64,000 nt of DNA from Synechococcus sp. MW101C3 (GTDB lineage: Bacteria > Cyanobacteriota > Cyanobacteriia > PCC-6307 > Cyanobiaceae), in contig NZ_NQKX01000010.1 of NCBI RefSeq assembly GCF_002252635.1, forward strand, positions 1 through 64,000, read 5' to 3'. Positions within the stretch are counted from its first letter, which is position 1. Each line of letters starts with the position of its first letter. A program made the position numbers and the translations under genes. Positions 45,012-54,172 of the stretch are shown piece by piece. The notes beneath the pieces are model-generated. The model searched no databases. It was not told the origin of the DNA and worked only from the letters and a program-made list of their open reading frames with translations.

Positions 45012-45848
45012 ATGCACTGCCTCGCCCCGACGCGCTGGCCCGGATCGCTGCTGCCCCGGTTCGGCCTGCTGGCGCTGGTGATCACCACCACGCTGCCGGT
45101 GCCGGCGGCCCTGGCCGGCCATGATCCTCTCACCGGTCCCCGCACCCGGCTCAGCAAAGACTGGGTGGGCACCCGCACGCTCCCCCCCGGCACGCCGGTC
45201 CTGGTGCTGGCGGGCCACGCCGACTCCCAGGGCATCGCCGGCGCCGGCACACCGGGTGAGGCCGTGGCCCTGTTCGGGGCGGCCCCGATGCAGGCGGAGA
45301 TCCGCGACGAGCTCTTCTGGAACCTGGCGGTGGCCCAGGAGGTGGCACGGCTCGGCCAGCAGCGTGGTCTGGCGATCGGCTTCTACGACCCCCCGCTCCG
45401 CACGATCGTCAACGGCGACGATCCCCGCACCAACTGGAGTGTGGGCCGCGAGCACGTGCGCCGCGGCGGCTATGCGGTCGAGATCCACTTCGATGCCTAC
45501 GGCCCCGATGGATTCGGCTCCGGCCTGATCCCCCCGTTGCAGCAGCCGCTCAGCCGCCTCGACGAAGCACTGGCCGGTGCCTTCGGCGGGTTTCCGGCCC
45601 GCTTCCGCCAGGGGCTGGGGGCGCCCCGGCGCGGCATCGCCATCCTTGAGATCGGCAAGCTGGAAGGGCCCCTGGAAGCCGCGCTGCGCGACCCCTACCG
45701 GCGCCAGGCCACTCTGGAGGCCATCGCCGCCCGGGTGGTGCAGGCCATCGAGACGGGTCTCACGCCCAGTCCTGGCGGGCCCGGGACGGCTCCGCTCAGT
45801 CCACAGCCTGTCGGGGTCGGCAGCGTTCCTCCAGCGATGGATCGCTGA
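45012..45848 (+). CDS. N-acetylmuramoyl-L-alanine amidase-like secreted protein
   Basis: 278 aa with a signal peptide ([18 protein letters not shown]). The mature part shows amidase-3-like zinc sites: [19 protein letters not shown] (His and Glu), [10 protein letters not shown] (His) and [11 protein letters not shown] (catalytic Glu). The sequence is distant from typical LytC/AmiC. Peptidoglycan cleavage is inferred. Its 3' end overlaps hemF on the other strand by 53 nt. Confidence 0.6.
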   Translation: MHCLAPTRWPGSLLPRFGLLALVITTTLPVPAALAGHDPLTGPRTRLSKDWVGTRTLPPGTPVLVLAGHADSQGIAGAGTPGEAVALFGAAPMQAEIRDELFWNLAVAQEVARLGQQRGLAIGFYDPPLRTIVNGDDPRTNWSVGREHVRRGGYAVEIHFDAYGPDGFGSGLIPPLQQPLSRLDEALAGAFGGFPARFRQGLGAPRRGIAILEIGKLEGPLEAALRDPYRRQATLEAIAARVVQAIETGLTPSPGGPGTAPLSPQPVGVGSVPPAMDR

Positions 45849-46965
45849 GCCACTCCTGCGGGCGGGTGAACAGCTCGGTGAGCAGCGCTTCGCGGCTGCC
45901 GGGCTCCGGCACATACCCGTATTCCCAGCGCACCAGCGGCGGCAGCGACATCAGGATCGACTCGGTGCGGCCGTTGGTTTGCAGGCCGAAGATCGTGCCG
46001 CGGTCGAACACCAGGTTGAACTCCACGTAGCGCCCGCGCCGGTAGAGCTGGAACTGCCGCTCTCGCTCGCCGTAGGGAAGGCCATTGCGCTTCTCCACGA
46101 TCGGGATGAAGCTGGGCAGGAAGGCATTGCCGCAGGCTCCGGCCAGGCGGAACAGCTGCTCCCAGCCGTGGCTGCAGGGCCCTAGGGCCTTGCTGACGGC
46201 AGCGGCAGGGCCGGCTGGATCCTGCCCCTTGTAGAGGATGCCGCCCGGATCCTGGTAGTCGTAGAAGATGCCGCCGATGCCGCGGGTCTCGCCTCGGTGC
46301 TTCAGGTGGAAGTATTCGTCGCACCACGGTTTGAACACCCTGTAATAGGCCGGGTCGACGCTGTCGCAGGCGGCCTTGAGCGTGCCGTGGAAATGGCGCG
46401 CGTCCTCCAGGAACGGGTAGTAGGGGGTGAGGTCGGCGCCGCCGCCGAACCACCACACAGGGCCGGCCTCGAAATAGCGGTAGTTGAGGTGGACGGTGGG
46501 AACGTAGGGGTTGCGGGGGTGGAGCACCATTGAGGTGCCGGTGGCGAACCAGTGCTGCCCCTTGGCCTCGGGCCGCTGGTTGAGGATTGACGGGGGAAGG
46601 TTGTCACCCTCCACCTCGGAGAAGTTCACACCGCCCTGCTCGAACACACGGCCCTCGCGCATCACCCGCGAGCGACCGCCCCCGCCTTCGGGGCGCTCCC
46701 AGCTTTCCTCCTTGAAAGTTCCCTCGCCGTCCAGGGCTTGCAGTCCCGCGCAGATGCTGTCCTGCAGGCCCATCAGCAACTGTCTGGCGCGCTGGCGTGA
46801 ATCCGCGGGGGGTGGCGTCGCCGTGCCCTCTGGCCCGGGGGCCGTCGCTGTGCCCGCGGGGCCGGGGGACTGGGTTCCCACCGGCTCCGGCCCGCCCTGC
46901 CTGGCCACTCCCTGCTCCGCCACCAATCTCTTCGCCGCAAACGGCGCCCGATACCTGAACACCAT
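45796..46965 (-). CDS. hemF: Oxygen-dependent coproporphyrinogen III oxidase
   Basis: 389 aa. Core motifs of Hem[79 protein letters not shown] and [37 protein letters not shown]. It decarboxylates coproporphyrinogen III on the heme/chlorophyll/bilin pathway. Residues about 20-55 are a Gly/Pro/Thr-rich stretch not needed for the fold, so the true start may be later. Divergent from mrp. Confidence 0.95.
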   Translation of the reverse strand: MVFRYRAPFAAKRLVAEQGVARQGGPEPVGTQSPGPAGTATAPGPEGTATPPPADSRQRARQLLMGLQDSICAGLQALDGEGTFKEESWERPEGGGGRSRVMREGRVFEQGGVNFSEVEGDNLPPSILNQRPEAKGQHWFATGTSMVLHPRNPYVPTVHLNYRYFEAGPVWWFGGGADLTPYYPFLEDARHFHGTLKAACDSVDPAYYRVFKPWCDEYFHLKHRGETRGIGGIFYDYQDPGGILYKGQDPAGPAAAVSKALGPCSHGWEQLFRLAGACGNAFLPSFIPIVEKRNGLPYGERERQFQLYRRGRYVEFNLVFDRGTIFGLQTNGRTESILMSLPPLVRWEYGYVPEPGSREALLTELFTRPQEWLSDPSLEERCRPRQAVD

Positions 46966-47053
46966 TCCAGCCTGTCGCCCCGCCAGACAAGCCTTCGAGA
47001 GGGTCTGTCATGGGAGCGGCGCCTAAGATCACCCTCTTTGCCCAGTCAGCCGG

Positions 47054-48145
47054 ATGGCCACCGCCGATCAGGCACGCGAAGCCCTTCAGGCCCTCTGCGA
47101 CGCGGGCACCGGCCGCAGCCTGCTGGAACTGGCCTGGATCAGCCAGGTGCGCACCCAGGACAACCGCGCCCTGTTCCGACTCGCCCTTCCCGGCTACGCC
47201 ACCAGCCAGCGCGAGCAGATCGCCAGCGCCGCGAGGGCAGCCCTGCTGGCGCTTGATGGCATCGACGACGTCCAGATCGAGCTGGCCCAGCCCGCCTCCA
47301 GCGCGGGGCACGGCCATGGCCATGGCGCCTCGGCGGCCCCGGGGCAGCTGCCCGAGCGCCAGGGCATCCCCGGGGTGAAGCGGGTGATCGCCGTCAGCAG
47401 CGGCAAGGGCGGTGTCGGCAAGAGCACGGTGGCCGTCAACCTGGCCTGCGCCCTGGCCGCCAGCGGCCTGAAGGTGGGCCTGCTGGACGCCGACATCTAC
47501 GGCCCCAATGCCCCCACCATGCTGGGCGTGGCCGACCGCACCCCTGAGGTGAGCGGCAGCGGCGACCAGCAGGTGCTCACACCGATCGACACCTGCGGCA
47601 TCGGCCTGGTGTCGATGGGCTTGCTGATCCAGGAAAACCAGCCGGTGGTGTGGCGTGGACCGATGCTCAACGGCATCATCCGCCAGTTTCTGTATCAGGT
47701 GAACTGGGGCGAACGCGACATGCTGGTGGTCGACCTGCCACCCGGCACCGGCGACGCCCAGCTCACCCTCGCCCAGGCCGTGCCCATGGCCGGCGTGGTG
47801 ATCGTCACCACACCCCAGAAGGTGTCGCTGCAGGATGCGCGCCGCGGCCTGGCGATGTTCCTGCAGATGGGGGTGAAGGTGCTGGGCGTGGTGGAGAACA
47901 TGAGTGTGTTCATTCCTCCCGACAGGCCGGAGACCCGCTACGCGATCTTCGGCAGCGGTGGCGGCGCCGCCCTGGCCGCCGAAGCCGAGGTGCCCCTGCT
48001 GGCGGAACTTCCCCTGGAGATGAGTGTGATGGAGGCCGGTGATCAGGGGTTGCCGGTGGTGGTGGCCCGGCCGGATTCCGCCATGGGCCAGGCCTTCCGC
48101 GCCCTGGCGCACAGCCTCTCCAGCCCGAGCCTGACCCCGGCCTGA
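47054..48145 (+). CDS. mrp: Mrp/ApbC-family iron-sulfur carrier ATPase
   Basis: 363 aa. N-terminal MIP18-like domain (about 1-90), His/Gly-rich linker (GHGHGHG near 95), then a deviant Walker A SSGKGGVGKST near 115-125 and the Mrp segments DADIYGPNAPTMLG, VWRGPMLNGIIRQF and DLPPGTGDAQLT. The C-terminal CxxC that holds the transferred cluster in many Mrp/ApbC proteins is absent (ENMSVFIPPDRPETRY). Head-to-head with hemF. Confidence 0.92.
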   Translation: MATADQAREALQALCDAGTGRSLLELAWISQVRTQDNRALFRLALPGYATSQREQIASAARAALLALDGIDDVQIELAQPASSAGHGHGHGASAAPGQLPERQGIPGVKRVIAVSSGKGGVGKSTVAVNLACALAASGLKVGLLDADIYGPNAPTMLGVADRTPEVSGSGDQQVLTPIDTCGIGLVSMGLLIQENQPVVWRGPMLNGIIRQFLYQVNWGERDMLVVDLPPGTGDAQLTLAQAVPMAGVVIVTTPQKVSLQDARRGLAMFLQMGVKVLGVVENMSVFIPPDRPETRYAIFGSGGGAALAAEAEVPLLAELPLEMSVMEAGDQGLPVVVARPDSAMGQAFRALAHSLSSPSLTPA

Positions 48146-48150
48146 GCGTG

Positions 48151-49425
48151 ATGGGCTTGCCCAAAGGGCGGCAGAGCATGTTCTCGGCGCGGCGGCCCCA
48201 ACGGCGATCGCCGTTTCAGGAGATCGATCTGGTGCTGTGGGGCATCCCCCTGGCCATGACCTTCCTGGCCGGCATCCTGATCGCCAGCACCCAGCGCCAG
48301 GCCGAATTCGCCGACTGGTATCAGCACTGGATCACCGGAGGGGTGGGCCTGGTGCTTGCGGCCCTGCTGTCTCGGGTGCCGCTGGAGCGGCTCAGGGCGC
48401 TGCTGCTGCCCATCTACGGCCTCACCGTGGTGAGCCTCATCAGCGTGCGATTGATCGGCACCTACGCCCTCGGGGCGCAGCGCTGGATCAACATCGGCGG
48501 CTTTCACGTGCAGCCTTCGGAGTTCGCCAAGCTCGGCGCGATCCTGCTGCTCGCCGGTGTGCTGTCGCGCTACCCGATCGAGCGACCGGTGGATCTGATC
48601 AGGCCCACCGGGGTGTTCCTGATTCCCTGGACCCTGGTGTTCCTGGAACCCAACCTGGGCACCTCTTTGGTGTTCGCCGCCGTTCTGCTGGTGATGATGT
48701 TCTGGGCCGGCATGCCGCTGGGCTGGGTGGTGCTGCTGCTGTCACCGCTGGTGGCAGCGATCCTGGCCGGCACACTCCCACCGGCGCTCGGGATCTGGGT
48801 GCCGCTCATGGGCCTGATCGCCTACCGCTCTTTGCCGTGGCGCTGGATCGGCGTGGCGATCACCCTGGCGGTGCAGGGGCTGTTTGCGGCCATCACCCCT
48901 TACCTCTGGATGCATGGGCTGAAGGCCTACCAACGCGACCGGCTGGTGCTGTTTCTCGATCCATCCAAGGATCCCCTCGGTGGGGGGTACCACCTGCTTC
49001 AGAGCAAGATCGGCATCGGCTCCGGCGGGCTCTGGGGCACCGGCCTGATGCACGGTCAGCTGACCAAACTGCGTTTCATCCCCGAGCAGCACACGGATTT
49101 CATCTTCAGCGCCCTCGGCGAGGAGCTCGGTTTCGTGGGCGCGATGCTGCTGCTGCTCGGCTTCGGTGTGCTGATGTGGCGCCTGTTGCAGATCGCCGGC
49201 AAGGCCCGCACCGATTTCGAGTCGTTGGTGGTGATCGGCGTGGGCGCCATGGTTCTGTTCCAGGTGGTGGTGAACATCAACATGACCATCGGGCTGGGGC
49301 CGGTCACCGGCATCCCGCTTCCTTGGATGAGCTACGGGCGTTCCTCCCTGCTGGTGAACTTCCTGGCGCTGGGGCTTTGCGCCTCGGTGAACCGCCACAG
49401 CCGCCACCAGCAGAGCCACTGGTGA
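48151..49425 (+). CDS. rodA: Rod shape-determining protein RodA (SEDS glycosyltransferase)
   Basis: 424 aa from the ATG at 48151. About ten transmembrane helices; SEDS motifs GAQRWINIGGFHVQPSEFAKLG, FLEPNLGTSLVF, HTDFIFSALGEELGF and GIPLPWMSYGRSSLLVNF. RodA polymerises peptidoglycan strands during side-wall growth together with a class B PBP. Its stop overlaps the GTG start of the kinase gene (GTGA), so they are coupled. Confidence 0.95.
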   Translation: MGLPKGRQSMFSARRPQRRSPFQEIDLVLWGIPLAMTFLAGILIASTQRQAEFADWYQHWITGGVGLVLAALLSRVPLERLRALLLPIYGLTVVSLISVRLIGTYALGAQRWINIGGFHVQPSEFAKLGAILLLAGVLSRYPIERPVDLIRPTGVFLIPWTLVFLEPNLGTSLVFAAVLLVMMFWAGMPLGWVVLLLSPLVAAILAGTLPPALGIWVPLMGLIAYRSLPWRWIGVAITLAVQGLFAAITPYLWMHGLKAYQRDRLVLFLDPSKDPLGGGYHLLQSKIGIGSGGLWGTGLMHGQLTKLRFIPEQHTDFIFSALGEELGFVGAMLLLLGFGVLMWRLLQIAGKARTDFESLVVIGVGAMVLFQVVVNINMTIGLGPVTGIPLPWMSYGRSSLLVNFLALGLCASVNRHSRHQQSHW

Positions 49426-50834
49426 CCTCCCCGAGCCTGGCGCAGATCAGGCAGAGGCTGGCCGAAGGGGTGCCGCCCGGGCGCGCCGACGAGGACGGCG
49501 TGCGCCGGCAATGGTGGGCGGCCCTGGCCACCTTGCAGAACGACTTCCTGCCCGCGCTCCAGCCGCTTCGCGGCGTTTGGCTGGCCTCGCCCCTGCCGGC
49601 TCTCTACGAGCCAGCGTTGCTGCAACAGCTGCAGGGATGGGTCTGGACCCCGGCGGCGGTGGGGTCGTTGCTGCAGCCGCCGGTTGCACTGCTTCCGGAT
49701 CCGCGCGGCGCCGTCCCGGCGGCGGCGGAAGGGAAGGCCGCCGCCTTTGAACGCCTGATCTTGCGGGACGACGACGGCACCGATCCGCTGTTGTTGCTGA
49801 TCACCCCCGACCTGCAGGTGGCCATGGCCCTGGAGGGTGAGCCCCCGCGCCGCCGCTTTGTGCTGCGCTTCGATCCCGCCACCCTCTCGGCCGCCCTGCA
49901 ACTGGTGGACCAGCGGCTTCAGGACACGGCTCCGCAGGCGGGTCTGCAATTGCGCAGCGCTCTGCAGCGGCTGGGCCAGCTGCGCAGCGACGAGGGCATG
50001 GCCTTGCGCTTCTGGCCGCGGCTGGGGGAACAGCTGGCCGCCATGGCGCCGAGTGTCACGCTTCAGCCGCTGGTGGCTACGGGAGCCGGCAACGATCACC
50101 AGGCCGAACGCTCCAGCGAGCTGGCCCTGCTGGAAGCCCTCACCCATGAGGTGCGCACGCCCCTGGCCACGATCCGCACCCTCATCCGCTCCCTGCTGCG
50201 GCGCCGCGACCTGCCCGCCGTGGTGGAGCAGCGGCTGCAGCAGATCGACAGCGAATGCAGCGAACAGATCGATCGCTTCGGTCTGATCTTCCATGCCGCC
50301 GAGCTGCAGCGTCAGCCGCGGCAACAGCAACAGCTCGCCCGCACCGATCTGGCGGCCCTGCTGCACCAGCTGGCAGGGCTCTGGCAGCGGCAGCTGGAAC
50401 GGCGGGGCCTGACGCTGCAGCTTGAGGTGGCCGAGGCGATGCCACCGGTGCTCAGCGATCCGAGCCGCCTGGAAACGATGCTGGGCGGCCTGATCGACCG
50501 TTTCAGCCGCAGCCTGCCGGGGGGCACCACCGTGCGGATCCGCCTGCAACCGGCGGGATCACGGCTGAAATTGCAGCTGAGCTGCGATGAAGCCGGCGGC
50601 GGCCGTGAGCCTGACGGAGACAAGTCCGGGGGGCGGGGATCCACCGCCACCGTCGGACCGGTGCTGCGCTGGGATCCGCTTACCGGCAGCCTGCAGCTCA
50701 GCCGGCAGGCCACTCAGGACCTCTTCCGCAGCCTGGGGGGCCGGTTGACCGAACGCTCCGGCAGCGGCCTGACCGTGTTCTTTCCCCTCGCCAACCAGGG
50801 GGCGACCGCGCCTCCGCCACGCGAACCCGCCTGA
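49422..50834 (+). CDS. Histidine kinase-like protein with degenerate ATP-binding domain
   Basis: 470 aa from GTG. Residues 1-230 have no recognisable sensor domain. A HisKA dimerisation domain follows with the H-box LEALTHEVRTPLATIRTLIRSLL, phosphorylatable His242. In the following HATPase region the N-box Asn is not evident (METMLGGLIDRFSRS-like) and no DxGxG loop is found; a Gly/Asp-rich insert (about residues 393-410) lies there. The C-terminal end LTVFFPLA is like a kinase end. It may be a pseudokinase or phosphotransfer partner. Coupled to rodA by 4-nt overlap. Confidence 0.8.
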   Translation: MTSPSLAQIRQRLAEGVPPGRADEDGVRRQWWAALATLQNDFLPALQPLRGVWLASPLPALYEPALLQQLQGWVWTPAAVGSLLQPPVALLPDPRGAVPAAAEGKAAAFERLILRDDDGTDPLLLLITPDLQVAMALEGEPPRRRFVLRFDPATLSAALQLVDQRLQDTAPQAGLQLRSALQRLGQLRSDEGMALRFWPRLGEQLAAMAPSVTLQPLVATGAGNDHQAERSSELALLEALTHEVRTPLATIRTLIRSLLRRRDLPAVVEQRLQQIDSECSEQIDRFGLIFHAAELQRQPRQQQQLARTDLAALLHQLAGLWQRQLERRGLTLQLEVAEAMPPVLSDPSRLETMLGGLIDRFSRSLPGGTTVRIRLQPAGSRLKLQLSCDEAGGGREPDGDKSGGRGSTATVGPVLRWDPLTGSLQLSRQATQDLFRSLGGRLTERSGSGLTVFFPLANQGATAPPPREPA

Positions 50835-50971
50835 CTTTGTTGACGGGTGTGAAGACCAGGCGCCGAGAGACGGTCTGGCTGAAATGACAGTGCTAGCTTC
50901 CAGCCGAAATGGTCGGCGGACGGCTTCTGAGCAACCCTCAGACCCCTGCAGACTCCCCTCCCCCCACAGCC

Positions 50972-51403
50972 ATGACAGCAACGGCGCTGAGCGGTCAACT
51001 TCCCAAGTACATCGGCAGCACCGGCGGTCTGCTCAACTCGGCTGAAACTGAGGAGAAGTACGCGATCACCTGGACCAGCTCCAAATCCCAGCCCTTCGAG
51101 CTGCCCACCGGTGGTGCCGCCGAGATGAACGAAGGGGAGAACATCATGTATTTCGCCCGCAAGGAACAGTGCCTCGCCCTCGGCACTCAGCTGCGCACCA
51201 AGTTCAAACCCAGAATTGAGGATTACAAGGTTTACCGTATCTTCCCCGGCGGTGACACCGAGTATCTGCACCCGAAAGATGGTGTGTTCCCCGAGAAGGT
51301 CAACGAAGGCCGCCCAATGGTGAACCACAACGCCCGCCGCATCGGCCAGAACCCCGACCCTTCCTCGATCAAGTTCTCGGGCCGCAACACCTTCGACAGC
51401 TGA
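50972..51403 (+). CDS. psaD: Photosystem I subunit II (PsaD)
   Basis: 143 aa from [11 protein letters not shown]. Stromal-side photosystem I subunit that docks ferredoxin and stabilises PsaC. Conserved [67 protein letters not shown] are present. Monocistronic, with its own terminator. Confidence 0.98.
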   Translation: MTATALSGQLPKYIGSTGGLLNSAETEEKYAITWTSSKSQPFELPTGGAAEMNEGENIMYFARKEQCLALGTQLRTKFKPRIEDYKVYRIFPGGDTEYLHPKDGVFPEKVNEGRPMVNHNARRIGQNPDPSSIKFSGRNTFDS

Positions 51404-51449
51404 AGCTCTGACCTGCGCTGATCCCTCGCGCAAACAACACTTAGAAAGG

Positions 51450-51474
51450 CGGGGCCGGTGGCCCCGTTTTTTTT
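51450..51474 (+). terminator. Terminator of psaD
   Basis: CGGGGCC / GGCCCCG 7-bp stem, 3-nt loop, followed by eight T; trpE begins 18 nt later. Confidence 0.93.
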
Positions 51475-51491
51475 GCCCGGCCGTAGGCCCG

Positions 51492-53015
51492 ATGCCCTTT
51501 CCCGATCGCGACGCCTTTCTCGCTCAGGCCAGCTCAGGCCGCACCTTCATCCCCCTGTGGGACCGCTGGCCAGCCGACCTCGAAACGCCTCTCACCACCT
51601 GGTTGAAGGTGGGCACCACAAGCAGCCATGGGGTGCTGCTGGAGTCGGTTGAGGGCGGCGAGCGGGTGGGGCGGTGGAGCTTCGTTGCCACCGATCCCCT
51701 CTGGACGCTCACGGTGCGTGGTGCCAGCGCCGAGCGCCTCTGGCGTGATGGGCGCTGCGAGCCGCTGGAAGGCAACCCCTTCGAGCTGTTGCGCGACGGC
51801 CTGGCCGGCCTCCATACCAGCCCGATCCCCGGCCTGCCGCCGGTGGGGCAGCTGTTCGGCTTCTGGGGCTACGAGCTGATTCGCTGGATCGAGCCCAGCG
51901 TGCCGGTGCATCCCTGCGATCCGCATGGCCCGCCCGATGGCTGCTGGATGCTGGCCGACAGCCTGCTGGTGTTCGACCAGGTGAAGCGGCAGATCACGGC
52001 TGTGGCCTACGCCGACCTGAGCCAGGGGGGCGATCCCGAGCAGGCCTACGCGGCGGCAGTGGAGCGCATCTCGGCGCTGGAAGCCCGCATGCATGCTCCG
52101 CTGCCCAGCAGCGTCCTACCGCTGCGCTGGGAATCGGAGCCCACCAGGACGCTCCCCACCTCCAGCAACCGCAGCCGGGAGGATTTCGAGTCCGCCGTGC
52201 GGGCCTCCCGCGAGCACATCGCCGCCGGCGATGTGTTCCAGCTGGTGCTCAGCCAGCGGCTGGAAACCCGCATGCACCGCGATCCGTTCGACATCTACAG
52301 AAGCCTGCGGATGGTGAACCCCTCCCCTTACATGGCCTTCTTCAACTTCGGCGGCTGGCACCTGATCGGCTCGAGCCCCGAGGTGATGGTGAAGGCCGAG
52401 CCGATGGCGGCAGGGGTGAAGGCCTCGCTGCGGCCGATCGCCGGCACGCGCCCCCGCGGCGCCGATGAAAGCGAAGACCAGCAGCTCGAGCGCGACCTGC
52501 TGGCCGATCCCAAGGAACGGGCCGAGCATGTGATGCTCGTGGATCTCGGTCGCAACGACCTGGGCCGGGTCTGCGCACCTGGCAGCGTCAAGGTCACGGA
52601 GCTGATGGTGATTGAGCGCTATTCCCACGTGATGCACATCGTCAGCCAGGTGGAGGGCGTGCTCGCCGCTGGCAAGGACATCTGGGACCTGCTCAAGGCC
52701 TCCTTCCCCGCCGGCACCGTGAGTGGCGCCCCGAAGATCAGGGCGATGCAGCTGATTCATGCCCTTGAACCCGATGCCCGAGGCCCGTACTCCGGCGTCT
52801 ACGGCGCCATGGACCTGAGCGGTGCGCTCAACACCGCGATCACGATCCGCACGATGGTGGTGCTGCCCCACCCGGACGGCGGCTGGCGGGTGCAGGTGCA
52901 GGCGGGAGCCGGCCTGGTGGCGGATTCCCAGCCCGCCAGTGAGTACGAGGAAACCTTGAACAAGGCGCGCGGCCTGCTCAAGGCGCTGGCCTGCCTCGGC
53001 GAGGAACGGCCATGA
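51492..53015 (+). CDS. trpE: Anthranilate synthase component I
   Basis: 507 aa. Chorismate-binding enzyme: VRASREHIAAGDVFQLVLSQR, FFNFGGWHLIGSSPEVMVK, IAGTRPRGADESEDQQLERDLLADPKERAEHVMLVDLGRNDLGRV and FPAGTVSGAPKIRAMQLI. It makes anthranilate from chorismate with a TrpG glutaminase. No trpG and no leader-peptide attenuator were seen here. Stop overlaps the gshA start by ATGA. Confidence 0.96.
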   Translation: MPFPDRDAFLAQASSGRTFIPLWDRWPADLETPLTTWLKVGTTSSHGVLLESVEGGERVGRWSFVATDPLWTLTVRGASAERLWRDGRCEPLEGNPFELLRDGLAGLHTSPIPGLPPVGQLFGFWGYELIRWIEPSVPVHPCDPHGPPDGCWMLADSLLVFDQVKRQITAVAYADLSQGGDPEQAYAAAVERISALEARMHAPLPSSVLPLRWESEPTRTLPTSSNRSREDFESAVRASREHIAAGDVFQLVLSQRLETRMHRDPFDIYRSLRMVNPSPYMAFFNFGGWHLIGSSPEVMVKAEPMAAGVKASLRPIAGTRPRGADESEDQQLERDLLADPKERAEHVMLVDLGRNDLGRVCAPGSVKVTELMVIERYSHVMHIVSQVEGVLAAGKDIWDLLKASFPAGTVSGAPKIRAMQLIHALEPDARGPYSGVYGAMDLSGALNTAITIRTMVVLPHPDGGWRVQVQAGAGLVADSQPASEYEETLNKARGLLKALACLGEERP

Positions 53016-54172
53016 GCGCCTCCCTGCTGACCAAGGGGTTCGAGGTGGAACTGTTCACCGGCCGCTCCGACGGCCGTGTGGTGGGGGTGGCGGCTGAGGC
53101 CGCCGCGGCCCTCAGCGGCTTCGTGACCGAACCGGATCACCGCAATCTCGAATACATCACCGAACCGGACGCCGATTACGCCCGCCAGCTGGCGCTGCTG
53201 CTGGAGCCCCGCCGACGGTTGCGGCACTGGCTGCAGGACCGCGGCCTCACCCTGCTGCCGGGCAGCACCTTGAGCCTGGGGGACAGCCGGCGCTTCGAGC
53301 GCTCCGACCCCAGCAACCCGTACCACGGCTTCATCGCCTCGGCCTACGGCACCCGGGTGGTGACCGCGAGCGTGCACATCAACCTGGGCCTCACGTCGAT
53401 GGATCCCCTGTTCGCCGCCTGCCGGCTGCTGCGCTGCGAGGCGGCGCTGCTGCTGGCCCTGAGTGCGAGCAGCCCCTTCCTCGATGGCGTCGCCACCGGC
53501 GCCCATTCGCAGCGATGGCTGCAGTTTCCGCTCACCCCCGAGCAGGTACCCCTGTTTCTCGATCACGGGCACTACATCCGTTGGATGGAAGAGCAGCTGG
53601 CGGCGGGAACGATGCGCAACATCCGCCACCTCTGGACCTCCGTGCGGCCCAACGGCGACGACCGTCCCCACCGGCTTAACCGGGTGGAGATCCGGATCTG
53701 TGATCTGATCAGCGATCCCCGGCTGCTGCTGGCGATCACCGCCTTCGCCGAGCTGCGCCTGTGGCAGCTGCTCGACGACCCCGACGCCCACGACCCCCTG
53801 CTCGCCAGCCGTCTCAGCCCCGACGCCCTGGCGGAGCTGGCCGATGCCAACGATCAGGCCGCCGCGCGCCGGAGCCTCGACAGTGAGTTGTGCGACTGGC
53901 GCAGCGGCGAAACGATCACGGCTCGCGCCTGGCTGCGGCGGGAGATCGATGCGCTGTGGCCCCTGGCCGAACGCAGCGGCCTCGCCCCCTGGCTGCTGCC
54001 GCTGGAGGCGGTGCTGCGGGACGGCAACCAGGCGATCCGCTGGCTGGCGCTGCACCGGCAGGGCGAATCGATCGAGGCGATCCTCAGCCGCGAGGTGGTC
54101 TGGATGGAAGAGCAAGAACGCACGTGGGATCCGGCACCGCTCAACACAGAAGCCCTGCACCCTTTGGGATGA
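53012..54172 (+). CDS. gshA: Glutamate-cysteine ligase
   Basis: 386 aa, of the size of the cyanobacterial GCL family. [13 protein letters not shown] at the N-terminus, [20 protein letters not shown] (substrate/metal site), [26 protein letters not shown] and [15 protein letters not shown] fit gamma-glutamylcysteine synthetase. First step of glutathione synthesis. Overlaps trpE and ppc by 4 nt at its two ends. Confidence 0.88.
   Translation: MSASLLTKGFEVELFTGRSDGRVVGVAAEAAAALSGFVTEPDHRNLEYITEPDADYARQLALLLEPRRRLRHWLQDRGLTLLPGSTLSLGDSRRFERSDPSNPYHGFIASAYGTRVVTASVHINLGLTSMDPLFAACRLLRCEAALLLALSASSPFLDGVATGAHSQRWLQFPLTPEQVPLFLDHGHYIRWMEEQLAAGTMRNIRHLWTSVRPNGDDRPHRLNRVEIRICDLISDPRLLLAITAFAELRLWQLLDDPDAHDPLLASRLSPDALAELADANDQAAARRSLDSELCDWRSGETITARAWLRREIDALWPLAERSGLAPWLLPLEAVLRDGNQAIRWLALHRQGESIEAILSREVVWMEEQERTWDPAPLNTEALHPLG

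Noticed and set aside
48237-49421. N-terminal 395 codons of the kinase frame
   Set aside because: They are out of frame within rodA and carry no similarity; the kinase start is placed at the GTG overlapping the rodA stop.
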